Of a stretch of DNA of 64,000 nt, positions 17,692 to 27,272 are shown piece after piece. A program made the translations under genes and the position numbers. Position 1 is the first letter of the stretch. Each line of letters opens with the position of its first letter. The stretch is from Brochothrix campestris (GTDB taxonomy: Bacteria; Bacillota; Bacilli; Lactobacillales; Listeriaceae), in the NCBI RefSeq assembly GCF_046058945.1, contig NZ_CP175511.1, positions 744,001 through 808,000 of the forward strand. The letters are read 5' to 3'. The notes under the pieces are model-generated. The model was given only the letters and a program-made list of their open reading frames with translations. It searched no databases and had not been told where the DNA came from.

Positions 17692-18471
17692 ATGACAGCT
17701 AAGACGAAAGTTGTCTCAATCGAAGAAAAAATACCGGGCTTAAAGGAATACAAAGACAAGGTTCGACGTCGGAAACTGTTTGGCCTTTTAGGTGTGTTTG
17801 GTCTGCTAATCGTAATCGTTGTCTTTTTAATTTCACCTTTGAGTCGTCTGCAATCGATTGAAGTCGTCAATAATAGCCGTCTGACAACAGCGCAGGTGAT
17901 GGCCTTAACTGGGGTGGAAAAAGACGTTAGTATTTTTGGAATACACAGTAGTGCGATAGAAAAAAAAATTACGGACTCGCGTTTGATTGAGAAAGCTGAG
18001 CTGACAAGACGTGGGATTAATACGTATCGTTTAACGATTAAAGAAATGCAACCAGTAGCATACATGCCAAAGACTAATGGTTATATCCCGTTATTGTCTT
18101 CGGGTTTGTTGGATGAACAGAATGTCTCGAAGTATCCGATTGGTAACGAACCGTTAATCATCGGGTTTGATAATAATAAACAACTCTTAAATGAATTGGC
18201 CAAACAATTGACGAAAACACCAGCTGAACTGCGCAACACAATGTCAGAAATTGTTTATAAACCGACAAAAATAAATAAAAATCGTTTGAACATAAATATG
18301 AATGACGGTTTTCAAGTGGTCATCGGTCTCGCTAATTTTTCAACCAGTATCAAGACTTACCCTTCGATTGTGGGACAAGTTACAGATGGATCAACTGGTA
18401 TTATCGATTTAGAAGTTGGTGCATTTTATCAAAGCTATTACAATCAAGGTAGGAAAAATAAGGCGAAATGA
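17692..18471 (+). CDS. divIB: Cell division protein DivIB (FtsQ)
   Basis: A 259-residue bitopic protein with a roughly 40-residue basic cytoplasmic tail, one membrane helix (about residues 40-60, LFGLLGVFGLLIVIVVFLI) and an extracellular POTRA domain (RLQSIEVVNNSRLTTAQVM onward), followed by the beta domain. It forms a septal complex with FtsL and DivIC. The gene closes the murE-murG part of the cluster; the gap before ftsA is about 140 nt. Confidence 0.9.
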   Translation: MTAKTKVVSIEEKIPGLKEYKDKVRRRKLFGLLGVFGLLIVIVVFLISPLSRLQSIEVVNNSRLTTAQVMALTGVEKDVSIFGIHSSAIEKKITDSRLIEKAELTRRGINTYRLTIKEMQPVAYMPKTNGYIPLLSSGLLDEQNVSKYPIGNEPLIIGFDNNKQLLNELAKQLTKTPAELRNTMSEIVYKPTKINKNRLNINMNDGFQVVIGLANFSTSIKTYPSIVGQVTDGSTGIIDLEVGAFYQSYYNQGRKNKAK

Positions 18472-18610
18472 GGGAGAAAAGGGTCATATATGAAGTAATT
18501 TCCTCAAAATGTGTAGTTTTTCTTTTATTTCGCTTTTTACTAGTGTAGACTTAATATAGGTATATTTATATAAAAAAACAAACATGAAGAGACGAAGGAG
18601 GTGCCGATGT

Positions 18611-19867
18611 ATGAGTGAAAATGAAATTTATGTAAGTTTAGACATTGGAACATCGACAACAAAAGTTATAATAGCCGAACACACTGATGGAAAATTAAAT
18701 GTAATAGGTGTAGGAAGAGCCCCTTCAGAAGGCATTCGTCGTGGCACGGTAGTTGATATCGAAAAAACAGTCGAGGCAATTAAAGCGGCGATTCGTCAGG
18801 CTGAAGATATGGTGGGTGTAACGATTCAACGTGTGGTTGTAAGCATGTTAAACTTTCAAACAAATTTAGCAAGGTGTCATGGCATGATTGCCATTAAAAA
18901 TGAAAACAATGAAATAACAGCAAACGATATTCAAGATGTGATTGAATCCGCACAAGCAATTGCTAAACCAAGTGATCGTGAAACAATCAGTTTTGAATCG
19001 TGTGTCTATAAGGTGGATGGCGTAGAAGGTATCAGTGATCCAACCGGGATGTTTGGCGTCAGACTGGAAGTTGAAGGAACGCTGATTACAGGTTCGAAGT
19101 CAATCGTACATAATATTTTACGATGTGTCGAGCGCGCGGGCTTAGAAGTAACGGGGATGGTACTACAACCACTTGCAGCTGCAGAAACGTGTTTAACAAA
19201 AGATGATCGTGATTTCGGAACGGTTTTGATTGATATTGGTGGTGGCATTACATCTGTGGGTGTCTTTGATCAAGGTCAATTGATTGATGCATTTGCCATC
19301 CCGGTTGGCGGGAGTCAAATCACTAAGGATGTTTCCATTGGTTTAAACATTTCATTGCGTCAAGCCGAGCAAATCAAACTGGAACATGGTTATGCTTATG
19401 CAAACGATGCCAGCACGGCAGAAACATTTGAAATCGATGTCATTGGTGGTTCTAAGCCAATTATCATCAATCAAACGGATTTATCGGTTATAATTGAAGC
19501 AAGACTGGAAGAAATTTTAATGATGGTTAATGATGAATTGGTTCGAGCGGGGCTCAATAAGTTGCCAAACGGTTATATTTTAACTGGGGGAACAACCGTT
19601 ATTCCAGGCATGATGGAAATTGCTGAACAGGTGCTACAAGCGCGTGTCCGGATTGTTTATCCTGATTACATTGGAGTTAGACATCCGTCATTATCAACCG
19701 CGGTGGGACTTATCAGCTATGAAATCGAGCATGGTGAACCTAATGAGCTTCAAGAGTATGAAGATCAAAGCGTCAATGCACCACAAGAAAGAATGAAAGA
19801 GCCTAAAGCTGAAGAAGATAAGCTTGTAAATAAAATGAAAAAAATGTTTGGTTCATTATTCGAATAA
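18611..19867 (+). CDS. ftsA: Cell division protein FtsA
   Basis: A 418-residue actin-like ATPase that tethers FtsZ to the membrane. Visible are the phosphate-1 loop SLDIGTSTTKVIIAE, the phosphate-2 DIGGGITSVGVF near residue 207, the adenosine motif ILTGGTTVIPG near 318, and a C-terminal amphipathic helix (KMKKMFGSLFE). The frame extends nine basic codons upstream, but AAGGAGG is spaced for the ATG at 18611. A roughly 110-nt AT-rich leader precedes it. Confidence 0.95.
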   Translation: MSENEIYVSLDIGTSTTKVIIAEHTDGKLNVIGVGRAPSEGIRRGTVVDIEKTVEAIKAAIRQAEDMVGVTIQRVVVSMLNFQTNLARCHGMIAIKNENNEITANDIQDVIESAQAIAKPSDRETISFESCVYKVDGVEGISDPTGMFGVRLEVEGTLITGSKSIVHNILRCVERAGLEVTGMVLQPLAAAETCLTKDDRDFGTVLIDIGGGITSVGVFDQGQLIDAFAIPVGGSQITKDVSIGLNISLRQAEQIKLEHGYAYANDASTAETFEIDVIGGSKPIIINQTDLSVIIEARLEEILMMVNDELVRAGLNKLPNGYILTGGTTVIPGMMEIAEQVLQARVRIVYPDYIGVRHPSLSTAVGLISYEIEHGEPNELQEYEDQSVNAPQERMKEPKAEEDKLVNKMKKMFGSLFE

Positions 19868-19900
19868 CACAAAACTAGCGACGATGTAGGAGGAAATTAT

Positions 19901-21034
19901 ATGTATGATTTTGATGAAACGAGAAGTTCACTAGCTGTAATTAAAGTTATTGGTGTCGGTGGTGGCGGAAACAATGCTGTCAATCGTATGATTGAACATG
20001 GGGTTCAAGGTGTTGAGTTTATTACCGTTAACACGGATGCCCAAGCATTAAATTTATCACAGGCAGAAACACGGATGCAAATTGGTGGTAAATTAACACG
20101 CGGACTAGGTGCAGGTGCGCAACCAGAAATTGGTAAGAAAGCGGCCGAAGAAAGCCGTGATCAAATCGAGGAAGTATTAGCTGGTGCTGATATGGTATTC
20201 GTAACTGCTGGTATGGGCGGGGGAACAGGAACTGGTGCTGCTCCTGTCATTGCACAAATTGCCAAAGAAGTTGGTGCCTTAACAGTCGGTGTTGTCACTC
20301 GTCCGTTTACATTTGAAGGTCCAAAACGCTCAAAACATGCAGTAGCCGGGATTGAAGCTTTAAAAGAGGCAGTCGACACGCTGATTGTCATCCCTAATGA
20401 TCGTTTATTGCAAATTGTTGATAAAAACACACCGATGTTAGAAGCGTTTAAAGAAGCTGATAATGTTCTTCGTCAAGGTGTGCAAGGTATTTCTGATTTA
20501 ATTGCGGTTCCTGGTTTAATCAACTTGGATTTTGCCGATGTTAAGACAATCATGTCTAACCGTGGTTCGGCCTTAATGGGTATTGGGTCTGCTAGTGGTG
20601 AAAACCGTGCGGCTGATGCAGCTAAAAAAGCAATTTCTTCACCATTGCTCGAAGCATCAATCGATGGTGCGAAGGGTGTCTTAATGAACATTACAGGCGC
20701 ATCAAACTTGAGCTTATTCGAAGTGCAAGAAGCTGCTGAAATCGTTTCAAGTGCGTCTGATCCAGAAGTTAACATGATTTTTGGTTCTGTTATTAATGAT
20801 GATCTAAATGATGAGTTAGTTGTAACAGTTATCGCGACTGGTTTTTCTGAAGCGGGCAACCGTCAAGTGAAACCAGCTTTCACACGTCAAGCGGCACCAA
20901 CACGCTCAGAAGATAAAGCAGAAGGAACTGTTGCACCTTCACCAGTTAATGAGGCACCACGTCGTGAAGTTGATGCAGCCTCAGATGACTTAGATATTCC
21001 AGCCTTTTTACGTAACCGTAATCGCAACCGCTAG
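19901..21034 (+). CDS. ftsZ: Cell division GTPase FtsZ
   Basis: A 377-residue tubulin homologue. GVGGGGNNAVNRMIEHG opens the GTPase domain, GGGTGTGAAPVIA is the tubulin signature (about residues 107-119), and a variable linker leads to the conserved C-terminal peptide DDLDIPAFLRNR, which binds FtsA and SepF. The tail ends in NRNRNR. It is preceded by GTAGGAGG and directly follows ftsA. Confidence 0.98.
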   Translation: MYDFDETRSSLAVIKVIGVGGGGNNAVNRMIEHGVQGVEFITVNTDAQALNLSQAETRMQIGGKLTRGLGAGAQPEIGKKAAEESRDQIEEVLAGADMVFVTAGMGGGTGTGAAPVIAQIAKEVGALTVGVVTRPFTFEGPKRSKHAVAGIEALKEAVDTLIVIPNDRLLQIVDKNTPMLEAFKEADNVLRQGVQGISDLIAVPGLINLDFADVKTIMSNRGSALMGIGSASGENRAADAAKKAISSPLLEASIDGAKGVLMNITGASNLSLFEVQEAAEIVSSASDPEVNMIFGSVINDDLNDELVVTVIATGFSEAGNRQVKPAFTRQAAPTRSEDKAEGTVAPSPVNEAPRREVDAASDDLDIPAFLRNRNRNR

Positions 21035-21045
21035 GAGGTCTAGTG

Positions 21046-21708
21046 ATGGGACTGACTGATAACTTTACGAAGGTCACGAATAAAATGTTGGCAACCGGTC
21101 AACCAGCGCAACTAGTGGCGGTCACAAAAACAGTGGGGATTGATGTCATTGAGCAACTCTACGCCTTAGGACAACGTCATTTCGGTGAAAATCGTGCCGA
21201 TGTCTTAACAGCAAAACAGGCAGCTCTCAGTGACAAATATCCAGATATTGTCTGGCATTTTATCGGCAGTTTACAAACCCGTAAAGTAAAAGAAGTATTG
21301 CCAGCTACAACGTATATTCATTCACTCGATCGTTTATCACTTGCGAAAGAAATTAATAAACGTGCAACCGAAGAAAGCAATTGTTTTGTGGAAGTAAATG
21401 TAGCCGGTGAGGCAAATAAACATGGTATGGCGCCAGACGATGTCATTCCATTTATCGAGCAACTTACGCATTATCCAAACATTAAAGTCGTGGGGTTAAT
21501 GACGATGGCGCCGTTTGTGGCCAGCGAACAGGAACTTCACGAAGTGTTTGCACAACTGAAGCAACTAACTAATGACGTTCAAGCACTCCAATTAAAACAT
21601 GCACCTTGCCTTGAAGCATCAATGGGAATGTCGAATGATTACCAGATTGCGTTGCAAGAAGGGGCCACGTTTGTAAGAGTTGGAACAGAACTTGTAACTG
21701 TCAATTAA
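21046..21708 (+). CDS. ylmE: YggS/YlmE family pyridoxal-phosphate homeostasis protein
   Basis: A 220-residue single-domain PLP-binding protein. The lysine that binds PLP is in LVAVTKTVG, GENRADVL and WHFIGSLQTRKVK are the family motifs, and SMGMSNDYQIALQEGATFVRVG closes the barrel. It buffers PLP and affects amino-acid metabolism. The ATG at 21046 is favoured over the GTG at 21043 by AGGAGG spacing. Bacillus has ylmD ahead of this gene; here it is absent. Confidence 0.92.
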   Translation: MGLTDNFTKVTNKMLATGQPAQLVAVTKTVGIDVIEQLYALGQRHFGENRADVLTAKQAALSDKYPDIVWHFIGSLQTRKVKEVLPATTYIHSLDRLSLAKEINKRATEESNCFVEVNVAGEANKHGMAPDDVIPFIEQLTHYPNIKVVGLMTMAPFVASEQELHEVFAQLKQLTNDVQALQLKHAPCLEASMGMSNDYQIALQEGATFVRVGTELVTVN

Positions 21709-21720
21709 GGAGGGATTGCA

Positions 21721-22197
21721 ATGTCAATGTTGTCAAAGGTAAAAGACTTTTTCTACCTAGATGAGGAAGAAGAATTTCAATCGACGCAATCAGCAAAACA
21801 ACAAACAGAAACAAAAGAACAGGTAAGTAACCGCAACACGCAGCCAAAGGCTAAACGTCAAGCTGTGCCTAAAGAGAAAAAAGCAGTCACTAAGAAAAAT
21901 AATGTCGTTCGAATCGGTTCCGAGACAGAGACGACTAATGTAACATTACACGAACCACGCATTTATAGTGAGGTGCAAGCAATCGCAGACGACTTGTTAA
22001 ACCGTCAAGTTGTGGTTGTAAACTTACAACGAATGGATAAAGAACAATCGCTACGAATGATTGATTTTTTAAGTGGAAATATATACGCAGTCAATGGTGA
22101 AATTAAACGTCTAGGAAATAATATTTTCTTATGCGCTCCGGAAAATATTAGCGTCGATGGTGCTATTTCGGAATACATTAATAACTATGATGCGTAA
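21721..22197 (+). CDS. sepF: Cell division protein SepF
   Basis: A 158-residue protein with an N-terminal amphipathic membrane helix (MSMLSKVKDFFYLDEEEE), a basic Gln/Lys-rich linker and the C-terminal SepF/DUF552 domain (residues 75-158, with VVVNLQRMDKEQSLRMIDFL and GNIYAVNGEIKRLGNNIFL). SepF bundles FtsZ and anchors it to the membrane. It starts 12 nt after ylmE, with GGAGGG as ribosome binding site. Confidence 0.95.
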   Translation: MSMLSKVKDFFYLDEEEEFQSTQSAKQQTETKEQVSNRNTQPKAKRQAVPKEKKAVTKKNNVVRIGSETETTNVTLHEPRIYSEVQAIADDLLNRQVVVVNLQRMDKEQSLRMIDFLSGNIYAVNGEIKRLGNNIFLCAPENISVDGAISEYINNYDA

Positions 22198-22216
22198 ATA
22201 AAAAAGAGGTGACTAA

Positions 22217-22498
22217 GTGGTTTTATACACTATTTTCAATGTTTTAATAACGTTTTGCTCTGTATACTCATGGGCGATTTTAATTTACATCTTGCTTAGT
22301 TGGGTACCTAATGCGCAAGGCAGTAAATTTGGCCAACTGTTAGGACGCATCTGTGAGCCGTTTTTAGAACCGTTTAGAAAAATAATTCCTCCAATCGGTG
22401 GTGTGCTAGATATATCTGCGATTTTGGCCTTAATTGTGTTAAATCAGTTATTGCCTCGTGGCTTGCAATCGATTTATCAATTTTTAGTAACAATGTAA
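22217..22498 (+). CDS. ylmG: YggT/YlmG family membrane protein
   Basis: A 93-residue protein with two membrane helices separated by the conserved PFRKIIPPIGGVLDIS loop of the YggT family. It starts at GTG with AAGAGGTG upstream. The family sits in the division cluster of most Firmicutes, and a role in membrane or division-site organisation is presumed, not proven. Confidence 0.9.
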   Translation: MVLYTIFNVLITFCSVYSWAILIYILLSWVPNAQGSKFGQLLGRICEPFLEPFRKIIPPIGGVLDISAILALIVLNQLLPRGLQSIYQFLVTM

Positions 22499-22558
22499 TA
22501 ACAGTAGAGGGAGGCAAACATCGCGTTTGCTTCTTTTTTTATAGAAAGGACGAATGTA

Positions 22559-23326
22559 ATGGACGGTGTATATCAACATTTCAGACCAGAAGAACAGCCT
22601 TTTATCGATGCGGCATCGGGTTGGATAGTGCAGGCTGAAAATCAATACAGCCCATATTTGACCCCGTTTATTGATCCGCGACAAGCATTTATTTTACAGT
22701 CATTGATTAGCAAAAATAGTGAATTCATGCTCGTATCACTGTTGACACATGAACGGCAACGTTTTTTAATTAAGCCGGATTACTTTGAGGAGAACGAAGC
22801 AGACTATCAAATGTGTTTATTTTCCATCCGTTACCCATCGAAGTTTTCAAACTTGAGTCACCCAGAGATACTAGGGGCCTTAATGAACATCGGTATGAAG
22901 CGAGAGGTATTTGGTGATATTTTAAATGTCGGAAATGACTGGCAATTTGTCGTCGAAGAAGAGGTGGCCAATTATGTTCAACTTAACCTTACGAAAATAG
23001 GCAAGGTTAATATTCAGTTAGAACGGCTACCGTTTACAGGTGCACTAGCGATTCCAGATGATTTTGAGCATAAATTTGTGACGGTCAGCTCAATGCGGCT
23101 TGACAGTGTGGTTGCAACGGTGTTGAATATTTCCCGACAAAAAGTGAAAATAATGATTGAAGGAGGACTCGTCAAAGTCAATTGGCAAGTTGTGAAACAG
23201 GCCAACTTTGAATGCACTGAGAATGATATGTTGTCGGTGCGTAAACATGGTCGAATACAAGTGTTAGAACAAATCGGCAAGAGTAAAAAGGATAAATTAA
23301 AACTGAATGTGCGGATAAAAGGCTGA
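22559..23326 (+). CDS. ylmH: YlmH family S4-domain RNA-binding protein
   Basis: A 255-residue protein with an N-terminal YlmH domain and a C-terminal S4 RNA-binding domain (about residues 180-240, MRLDSVVATVLNISRQKVK). Relatives bind ribosomes with peptidyl-tRNA in rescue or quality control and have been linked to division. It keeps the usual place between ylmG and divIVA. The start follows GAAAGGA. Confidence 0.9.
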   Translation: MDGVYQHFRPEEQPFIDAASGWIVQAENQYSPYLTPFIDPRQAFILQSLISKNSEFMLVSLLTHERQRFLIKPDYFEENEADYQMCLFSIRYPSKFSNLSHPEILGALMNIGMKREVFGDILNVGNDWQFVVEEEVANYVQLNLTKIGKVNIQLERLPFTGALAIPDDFEHKFVTVSSMRLDSVVATVLNISRQKVKIMIEGGLVKVNWQVVKQANFECTENDMLSVRKHGRIQVLEQIGKSKKDKLKLNVRIKG

Positions 23327-23362
23327 AAAAACGTTAATTATCCAAAAGATGTTGATTTATAC

Positions 23363-23392
23363 TTGATTAGTCGGTACATTTTACTATATAGT
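23363..23392 (+). promoter_or_regulatory. Promoter for divIVA
   Basis: TTGATT (23363-23368) and TATAGT (23387-23392) are spaced by 18 bp, 48 bp ahead of the divIVA start. The hexamers are near consensus. Confidence 0.6.
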
Positions 23393-23439
23393 AAGGTGTA
23401 TAGAACATTAATTTGTTTACATACTTGGAGGTGGAATAA

Positions 23440-24033
23440 ATGCCGTTATCACCATTAGATATTCACAATAAAGAATTCGGTAAAAAATTACGTGGCTATG
23501 ATGAAGATGAGGTTAACGATTTTTTAGAACAAGTCATTAAAGATTATGAATTAGTCCTTAAAGAAAATAAAAAATTAACAAGCGATTTGCAAACAAGCAA
23601 TGAGCAATTAGACCACTTTAAAACAATTGAATCGACATTGAATAAATCACTTGTGATTGCACAAGATTCAGCTGATGAAACACGCAGACAAGCACAGAAA
23701 GAAGCCGAATTGATTGTTGTTGAAGCAAAAGCCGATGCAGCAGAGCTTGTAAAAGAGGGCTTAAACAAAGCGCATCGTCTCTCGGTCGAAATTGAAGAGT
23801 TAAAACGTCAATCTAAAGTGTTCCGTGAGCGTTTACGCTTACTTGTAACGACACAACTTGACTTACTTGAACATGATGATTGGTCAAATTCACTCGAGTA
23901 TGACATTGATGTTGAACAAAACATCACCGATAAATTTGTAGATGTTGCGGAGAAACAAAGCGTTGAAACACCAACAGAAACGACTCAATCTATTGAAGTG
24001 ATTGAAGAGAACAAAGAAATTCCAGCAAAATAA
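23440..24033 (+). CDS. divIVA: DivIVA cell-division/polarity protein
   Basis: A 197-residue coiled-coil protein. The N-terminal MPLSPLDIHNKEFGKKLRGY and DEDEVNDFLEQVIKDYE form the membrane-curvature-sensing lipid-binding domain, and long coiled coils span residues 30-65 and 75-140. The C-terminal tail is acidic and probably unstructured. It recognises negatively curved septal membranes and recruits division and wall proteins. AGGAGGT-like GGAGGTGG precedes the ATG. Confidence 0.95.
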   Translation: MPLSPLDIHNKEFGKKLRGYDEDEVNDFLEQVIKDYELVLKENKKLTSDLQTSNEQLDHFKTIESTLNKSLVIAQDSADETRRQAQKEAELIVVEAKADAAELVKEGLNKAHRLSVEIEELKRQSKVFRERLRLLVTTQLDLLEHDDWSNSLEYDIDVEQNITDKFVDVAEKQSVETPTETTQSIEVIEENKEIPAK

Positions 24034-24300
24034 TAAGCGACGAATGGAACGTTAACTGTATCCGCCCTTTTCTAGCGATTTGACGAATGGTGAAAGGTCA
24101 AAAAGGGGTCACGGTTGAAAATCATCCATGAGCTGTTAAGCTGAATCAAGTAAGCTTAGCCGTAGCCACTGCGTTAAAGTGTTGAGAGAGTACATTTTTT
24201 AGTGAGGCAATTTGCCGTACTAATAAGGGTGGTATCGCGAGCGAGTCTCGTCCCTTTTAAGGGGATGGGACTCTTTTGTTTTACCGCTAATCTAAGGAGG
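24034..24300 (+). promoter_or_regulatory. T-box riboswitch leader of ileS
   Basis: The 275-nt gap between divIVA and ileS contains the T-box sequence AAGGGTGGTATCGCG at 24225-24239, which binds the uncharged tRNA acceptor end. It is followed directly by a terminator (GAGTCTCGTCCC pairing with GGGGATGGGACTC, 24244-24272) and a T-rich tract. Upstream folds are consistent with stems I-III. I could not place the isoleucine specifier codon with confidence; ATC triplets occur at 24121 and 24144. Uncharged tRNA-Ile should favour read-through into ileS. Confidence 0.88.
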
Positions 24301-24308
24301 AAATAAAG

Positions 24309-27089
24309 ATGGAATACAAAAAAACGTTACTTATGCCTAAAACAGCCTTCCCGATGCGTGGCGGCTTACCAAACAAAGAACCAAAAATGCAAGCTGATTG
24401 GGAAGAAATGAACTTATATGAGCAAATCCAAGCTAAAAATGCGGATAAACCAACTTTTATTTTACATGATGGACCGCCATACGCAAACGGTGCGATTCAC
24501 GTTGGACATGCGATGAATAAAATCATCAAAGATATGATTGTGCGTTACAAAGGAATGCGTGGCTTTTCATCACCTTATGTTCCAGGCTGGGATACACACG
24601 GTTTACCAATTGAACAACAATTAGCGAAAAAAGGCATTAAACGCAAAGAGATGTCACCGGTTGAATTCCGTCAACTGTGTGAAAAATATGCACGTGAACA
24701 AATCGATCTTCAACGTACAGGCTTTAAACGCTTAGGTGTTTCGGCTGAATGGGACAACCCATACATTACATTGGATCCGATTTTTGAGTCAAATGAAATT
24801 AAAGTATTTGGTGAGATGGCTGAAAAAGGCTACATTTACCGTGGTAAAAAACCAGTCTACTGGTCACCATCAAGTGAATCGGCCTTAGCCGAAGCCGAGA
24901 TTGAGTACGCGGATGTTAAAAGTCCATCGTTATACATTGCTTTTAACGTAAAAGACGGCAAAGGCATTGTGGATAATGATGCAGAATTTGTTATTTGGAC
25001 AACGACACCATGGACATTACCAGCAAACGTAGCAATCGCTGTTAATGCAACCTATAACTATATCGAAGTCGCTGTTGCTGACCGTAAGTTTATCGTGGCT
25101 GAAGGCTTATTAGAAGCCGTTTCTGAAAAACTAGAGTGGGAAGCACCGACTGTGCTCAAAACGTTCAAAGGGAGCGAGCTTGAGTACGTTACTGCAAGTC
25201 ATCCGTTCTATGATCGCGAGTCACTTGTTATTTTGGGTGACCATGTAACGCTAGAAGCTGGTTCAGGTTGTGTTCATACAGCACCAGGACACGGGGAAGA
25301 CGATTACTTTGCCTCATTAGCTTATAAATTAGAAGTTATTTCACCAGTGGATGGTCGCGGTATTTATACTGATGAAGCACCAGGATTTGAAGGTATCTAT
25401 TATGATAAAGCGAATCCAATGATTACTGATTTATTAACCGAAAAAGGTCGTCTCTTGAAACTGGACTTCTTTTCACATAGTTACCCACATGACTGGCGTA
25501 CGAAGAAACCTGTTATTTACCGTGCGACACCACAATGGTTTGCATCAATTGATGCGTTCCGCGAGAATATTCTTGATGCGATTGCAACGGTTGAATGGAC
25601 ACCAGCTTGGGGAGAACAACGTTTACACAACATGGTTCGTGACCGTGGCGATTGGGTTATTTCACGTCAACGTGCGTGGGGTGTACCGTTACCAATCTTT
25701 TATGGTGAAAATGGCGATGCAATTATTACGAAAGAAACAATTGCTCATCTTGTTGAATTAGTGCGTGAACATGGTTCAAACGTTTGGTTTGCCCGTGAAG
25801 CGAAAGATTTATTACCAGCAGGTTTTACACATCCATCAAGCCCGAACGGAACGTTTACAAAAGAGACTGATATTATGGACGTTTGGTTCGATTCAGGTTC
25901 ATCTCACCAAGGTGTGCTTGAAGAACGTGATTACTTGAGCCGTCCAGCTGACTTGTATTTCGAAGGATCAGATCAATACCGTGGCTGGTTCAACTCGTCA
26001 ATTACAACGAGTGTTGCCATCACAGGGAAATCACCTTATAAAGGTGTCTTAAGCCACGGGATGGTCTTAGATGGTAAAGGGCGTAAAATGAGTAAATCAA
26101 TTGGTAATACAGTTGATCCTCAAAAAATCATGAACCAAATGGGTGCCGATATTTTACGTTTATGGGTATCCTCATCAGATTACCAAGCGGATGTGCGTAT
26201 TTCAGATGATATTTTAAAACAAGTTTCAGATGTCTACCGTAAAATCCGTAATACTTTCCGTTTCTTATTAGGAAATGTATCAGACTTTAATCCAACAACA
26301 GATATGGTGGCGTATGACAAATTGTCAGAAGCTGATCAATACATGTTAACAACATATAACCGCCTAGCACATCAAATTGATGAAGCGTACAATAAATATG
26401 AGTTTTCAACTGTTTATCGTGCGGTTAACAACTTTGTAACGACTGACTTAAGTAACTTCTACCTCGACTTCGCCAAAGATGTTGTTTACATTGAAGCGGC
26501 AGCGAGTGAGGCTCGTCGTAGTATGCAAACAGTATTCTACACGATTGCGAAAGGTTTAACACAATTATTAGCACCGTTATTACCACATACGGCTGATGAA
26601 ATTTGGTCTTATCTTGAGTTTGAAACAGCTAAGAGTGTTCACTTAACTGATTTTGAATTTGCGACTGAGACAGCAGAACAAACAGCCTTACTTGAAAAAT
26701 GGACACAGTTCATGACTATCCGTGACGCTGTTCAAAAAGCATTAGAAGAAGCGCGTAATGCGAAATTAATCGGGAAATCATTGATGGCGAAAGTTTCAAT
26801 CTATGCTGATCAAGCAACGGTTGACTTAATCAAGTCAATTAACAACGATGTGAAACAATTGTTAATCGTTAGTGACTTTGAGTTAATTGTGGGTAAAGAT
26901 AACGCGCCAGCTGATGCGATTGCAACAGAAACAGTTGCTGTTGCTGTCACTGCTGCCGACGGTGACACATGTGAACGTTGCCGTGTCGTGAAAACAGACG
27001 TTGGCTCAAACGCTGCTCATCCAACCTTATGTGCTCACTGTGCTGACATTGTGACTGAACATTATGGCGACATTGACTTAGAAGCTTAA
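24309..27089 (+). CDS. ileS: Isoleucyl-tRNA synthetase
   Basis: A 926-residue class I synthetase. GPPYANGAIHVGHAMNK carries the HIGH-type motif near residue 60, WTTTPWTLPANVAIA lies in the editing (CP1) domain, GRKMSKSIGN is the KMSKS motif near 595, and a C-terminal zinc finger has CERC and CAHC pairs. It charges tRNA-Ile and is regulated by the T-box just upstream. The ribosome binding site is AAGGAGG. The length is typical for a bacterial-type IleS. Confidence 0.98.
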   Translation: MEYKKTLLMPKTAFPMRGGLPNKEPKMQADWEEMNLYEQIQAKNADKPTFILHDGPPYANGAIHVGHAMNKIIKDMIVRYKGMRGFSSPYVPGWDTHGLPIEQQLAKKGIKRKEMSPVEFRQLCEKYAREQIDLQRTGFKRLGVSAEWDNPYITLDPIFESNEIKVFGEMAEKGYIYRGKKPVYWSPSSESALAEAEIEYADVKSPSLYIAFNVKDGKGIVDNDAEFVIWTTTPWTLPANVAIAVNATYNYIEVAVADRKFIVAEGLLEAVSEKLEWEAPTVLKTFKGSELEYVTASHPFYDRESLVILGDHVTLEAGSGCVHTAPGHGEDDYFASLAYKLEVISPVDGRGIYTDEAPGFEGIYYDKANPMITDLLTEKGRLLKLDFFSHSYPHDWRTKKPVIYRATPQWFASIDAFRENILDAIATVEWTPAWGEQRLHNMVRDRGDWVISRQRAWGVPLPIFYGENGDAIITKETIAHLVELVREHGSNVWFAREAKDLLPAGFTHPSSPNGTFTKETDIMDVWFDSGSSHQGVLEERDYLSRPADLYFEGSDQYRGWFNSSITTSVAITGKSPYKGVLSHGMVLDGKGRKMSKSIGNTVDPQKIMNQMGADILRLWVSSSDYQADVRISDDILKQVSDVYRKIRNTFRFLLGNVSDFNPTTDMVAYDKLSEADQYMLTTYNRLAHQIDEAYNKYEFSTVYRAVNNFVTTDLSNFYLDFAKDVVYIEAAASEARRSMQTVFYTIAKGLTQLLAPLLPHTADEIWSYLEFETAKSVHLTDFEFATETAEQTALLEKWTQFMTIRDAVQKALEEARNAKLIGKSLMAKVSIYADQATVDLIKSINNDVKQLLIVSDFELIVGKDNAPADAIATETVAVAVTAADGDTCERCRVVKTDVGSNAAHPTLCAHCADIVTEHYGDIDLEA

Positions 27090-27110
27090 AAGTGAAAGCA
27101 ACTGTTTAGA

Positions 27111-27149
27111 AGAAAAATGAAGTCTCTTTAGACTTTGTCTACAATTTGA
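27111..27149 (-). repeat. Fragment C of the terminator-associated repeat
   Basis: The stretch AGAAAAATGAAGTC...GACTTTGTCTACAATTTGA matches, with few differences, the reverse complement of the left end of copy A (1326-1363). It ends exactly where the ileS terminator begins (27150). The other end of the element is missing here. Confidence 0.7.
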
Positions 27150-27187
27150 ACCGGTATTGACGTGTAACGTCGATACCGGTTTTTTTC
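27150..27187 (+). terminator. Intrinsic terminator after ileS
   Basis: Arms ACCGGTATTGACGT and ACGTCGATACCGGT enclose GTA and are followed by seven T residues. Confidence 0.9.
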
Positions 27188-27272
27188 TGTCTAAGAAGCC
27201 AATCATCGGTTTCAAAATAAAATGTGCTACAATAAAAATAAACGTTAATCAACAGAAAGAGGTTATGGCAGA

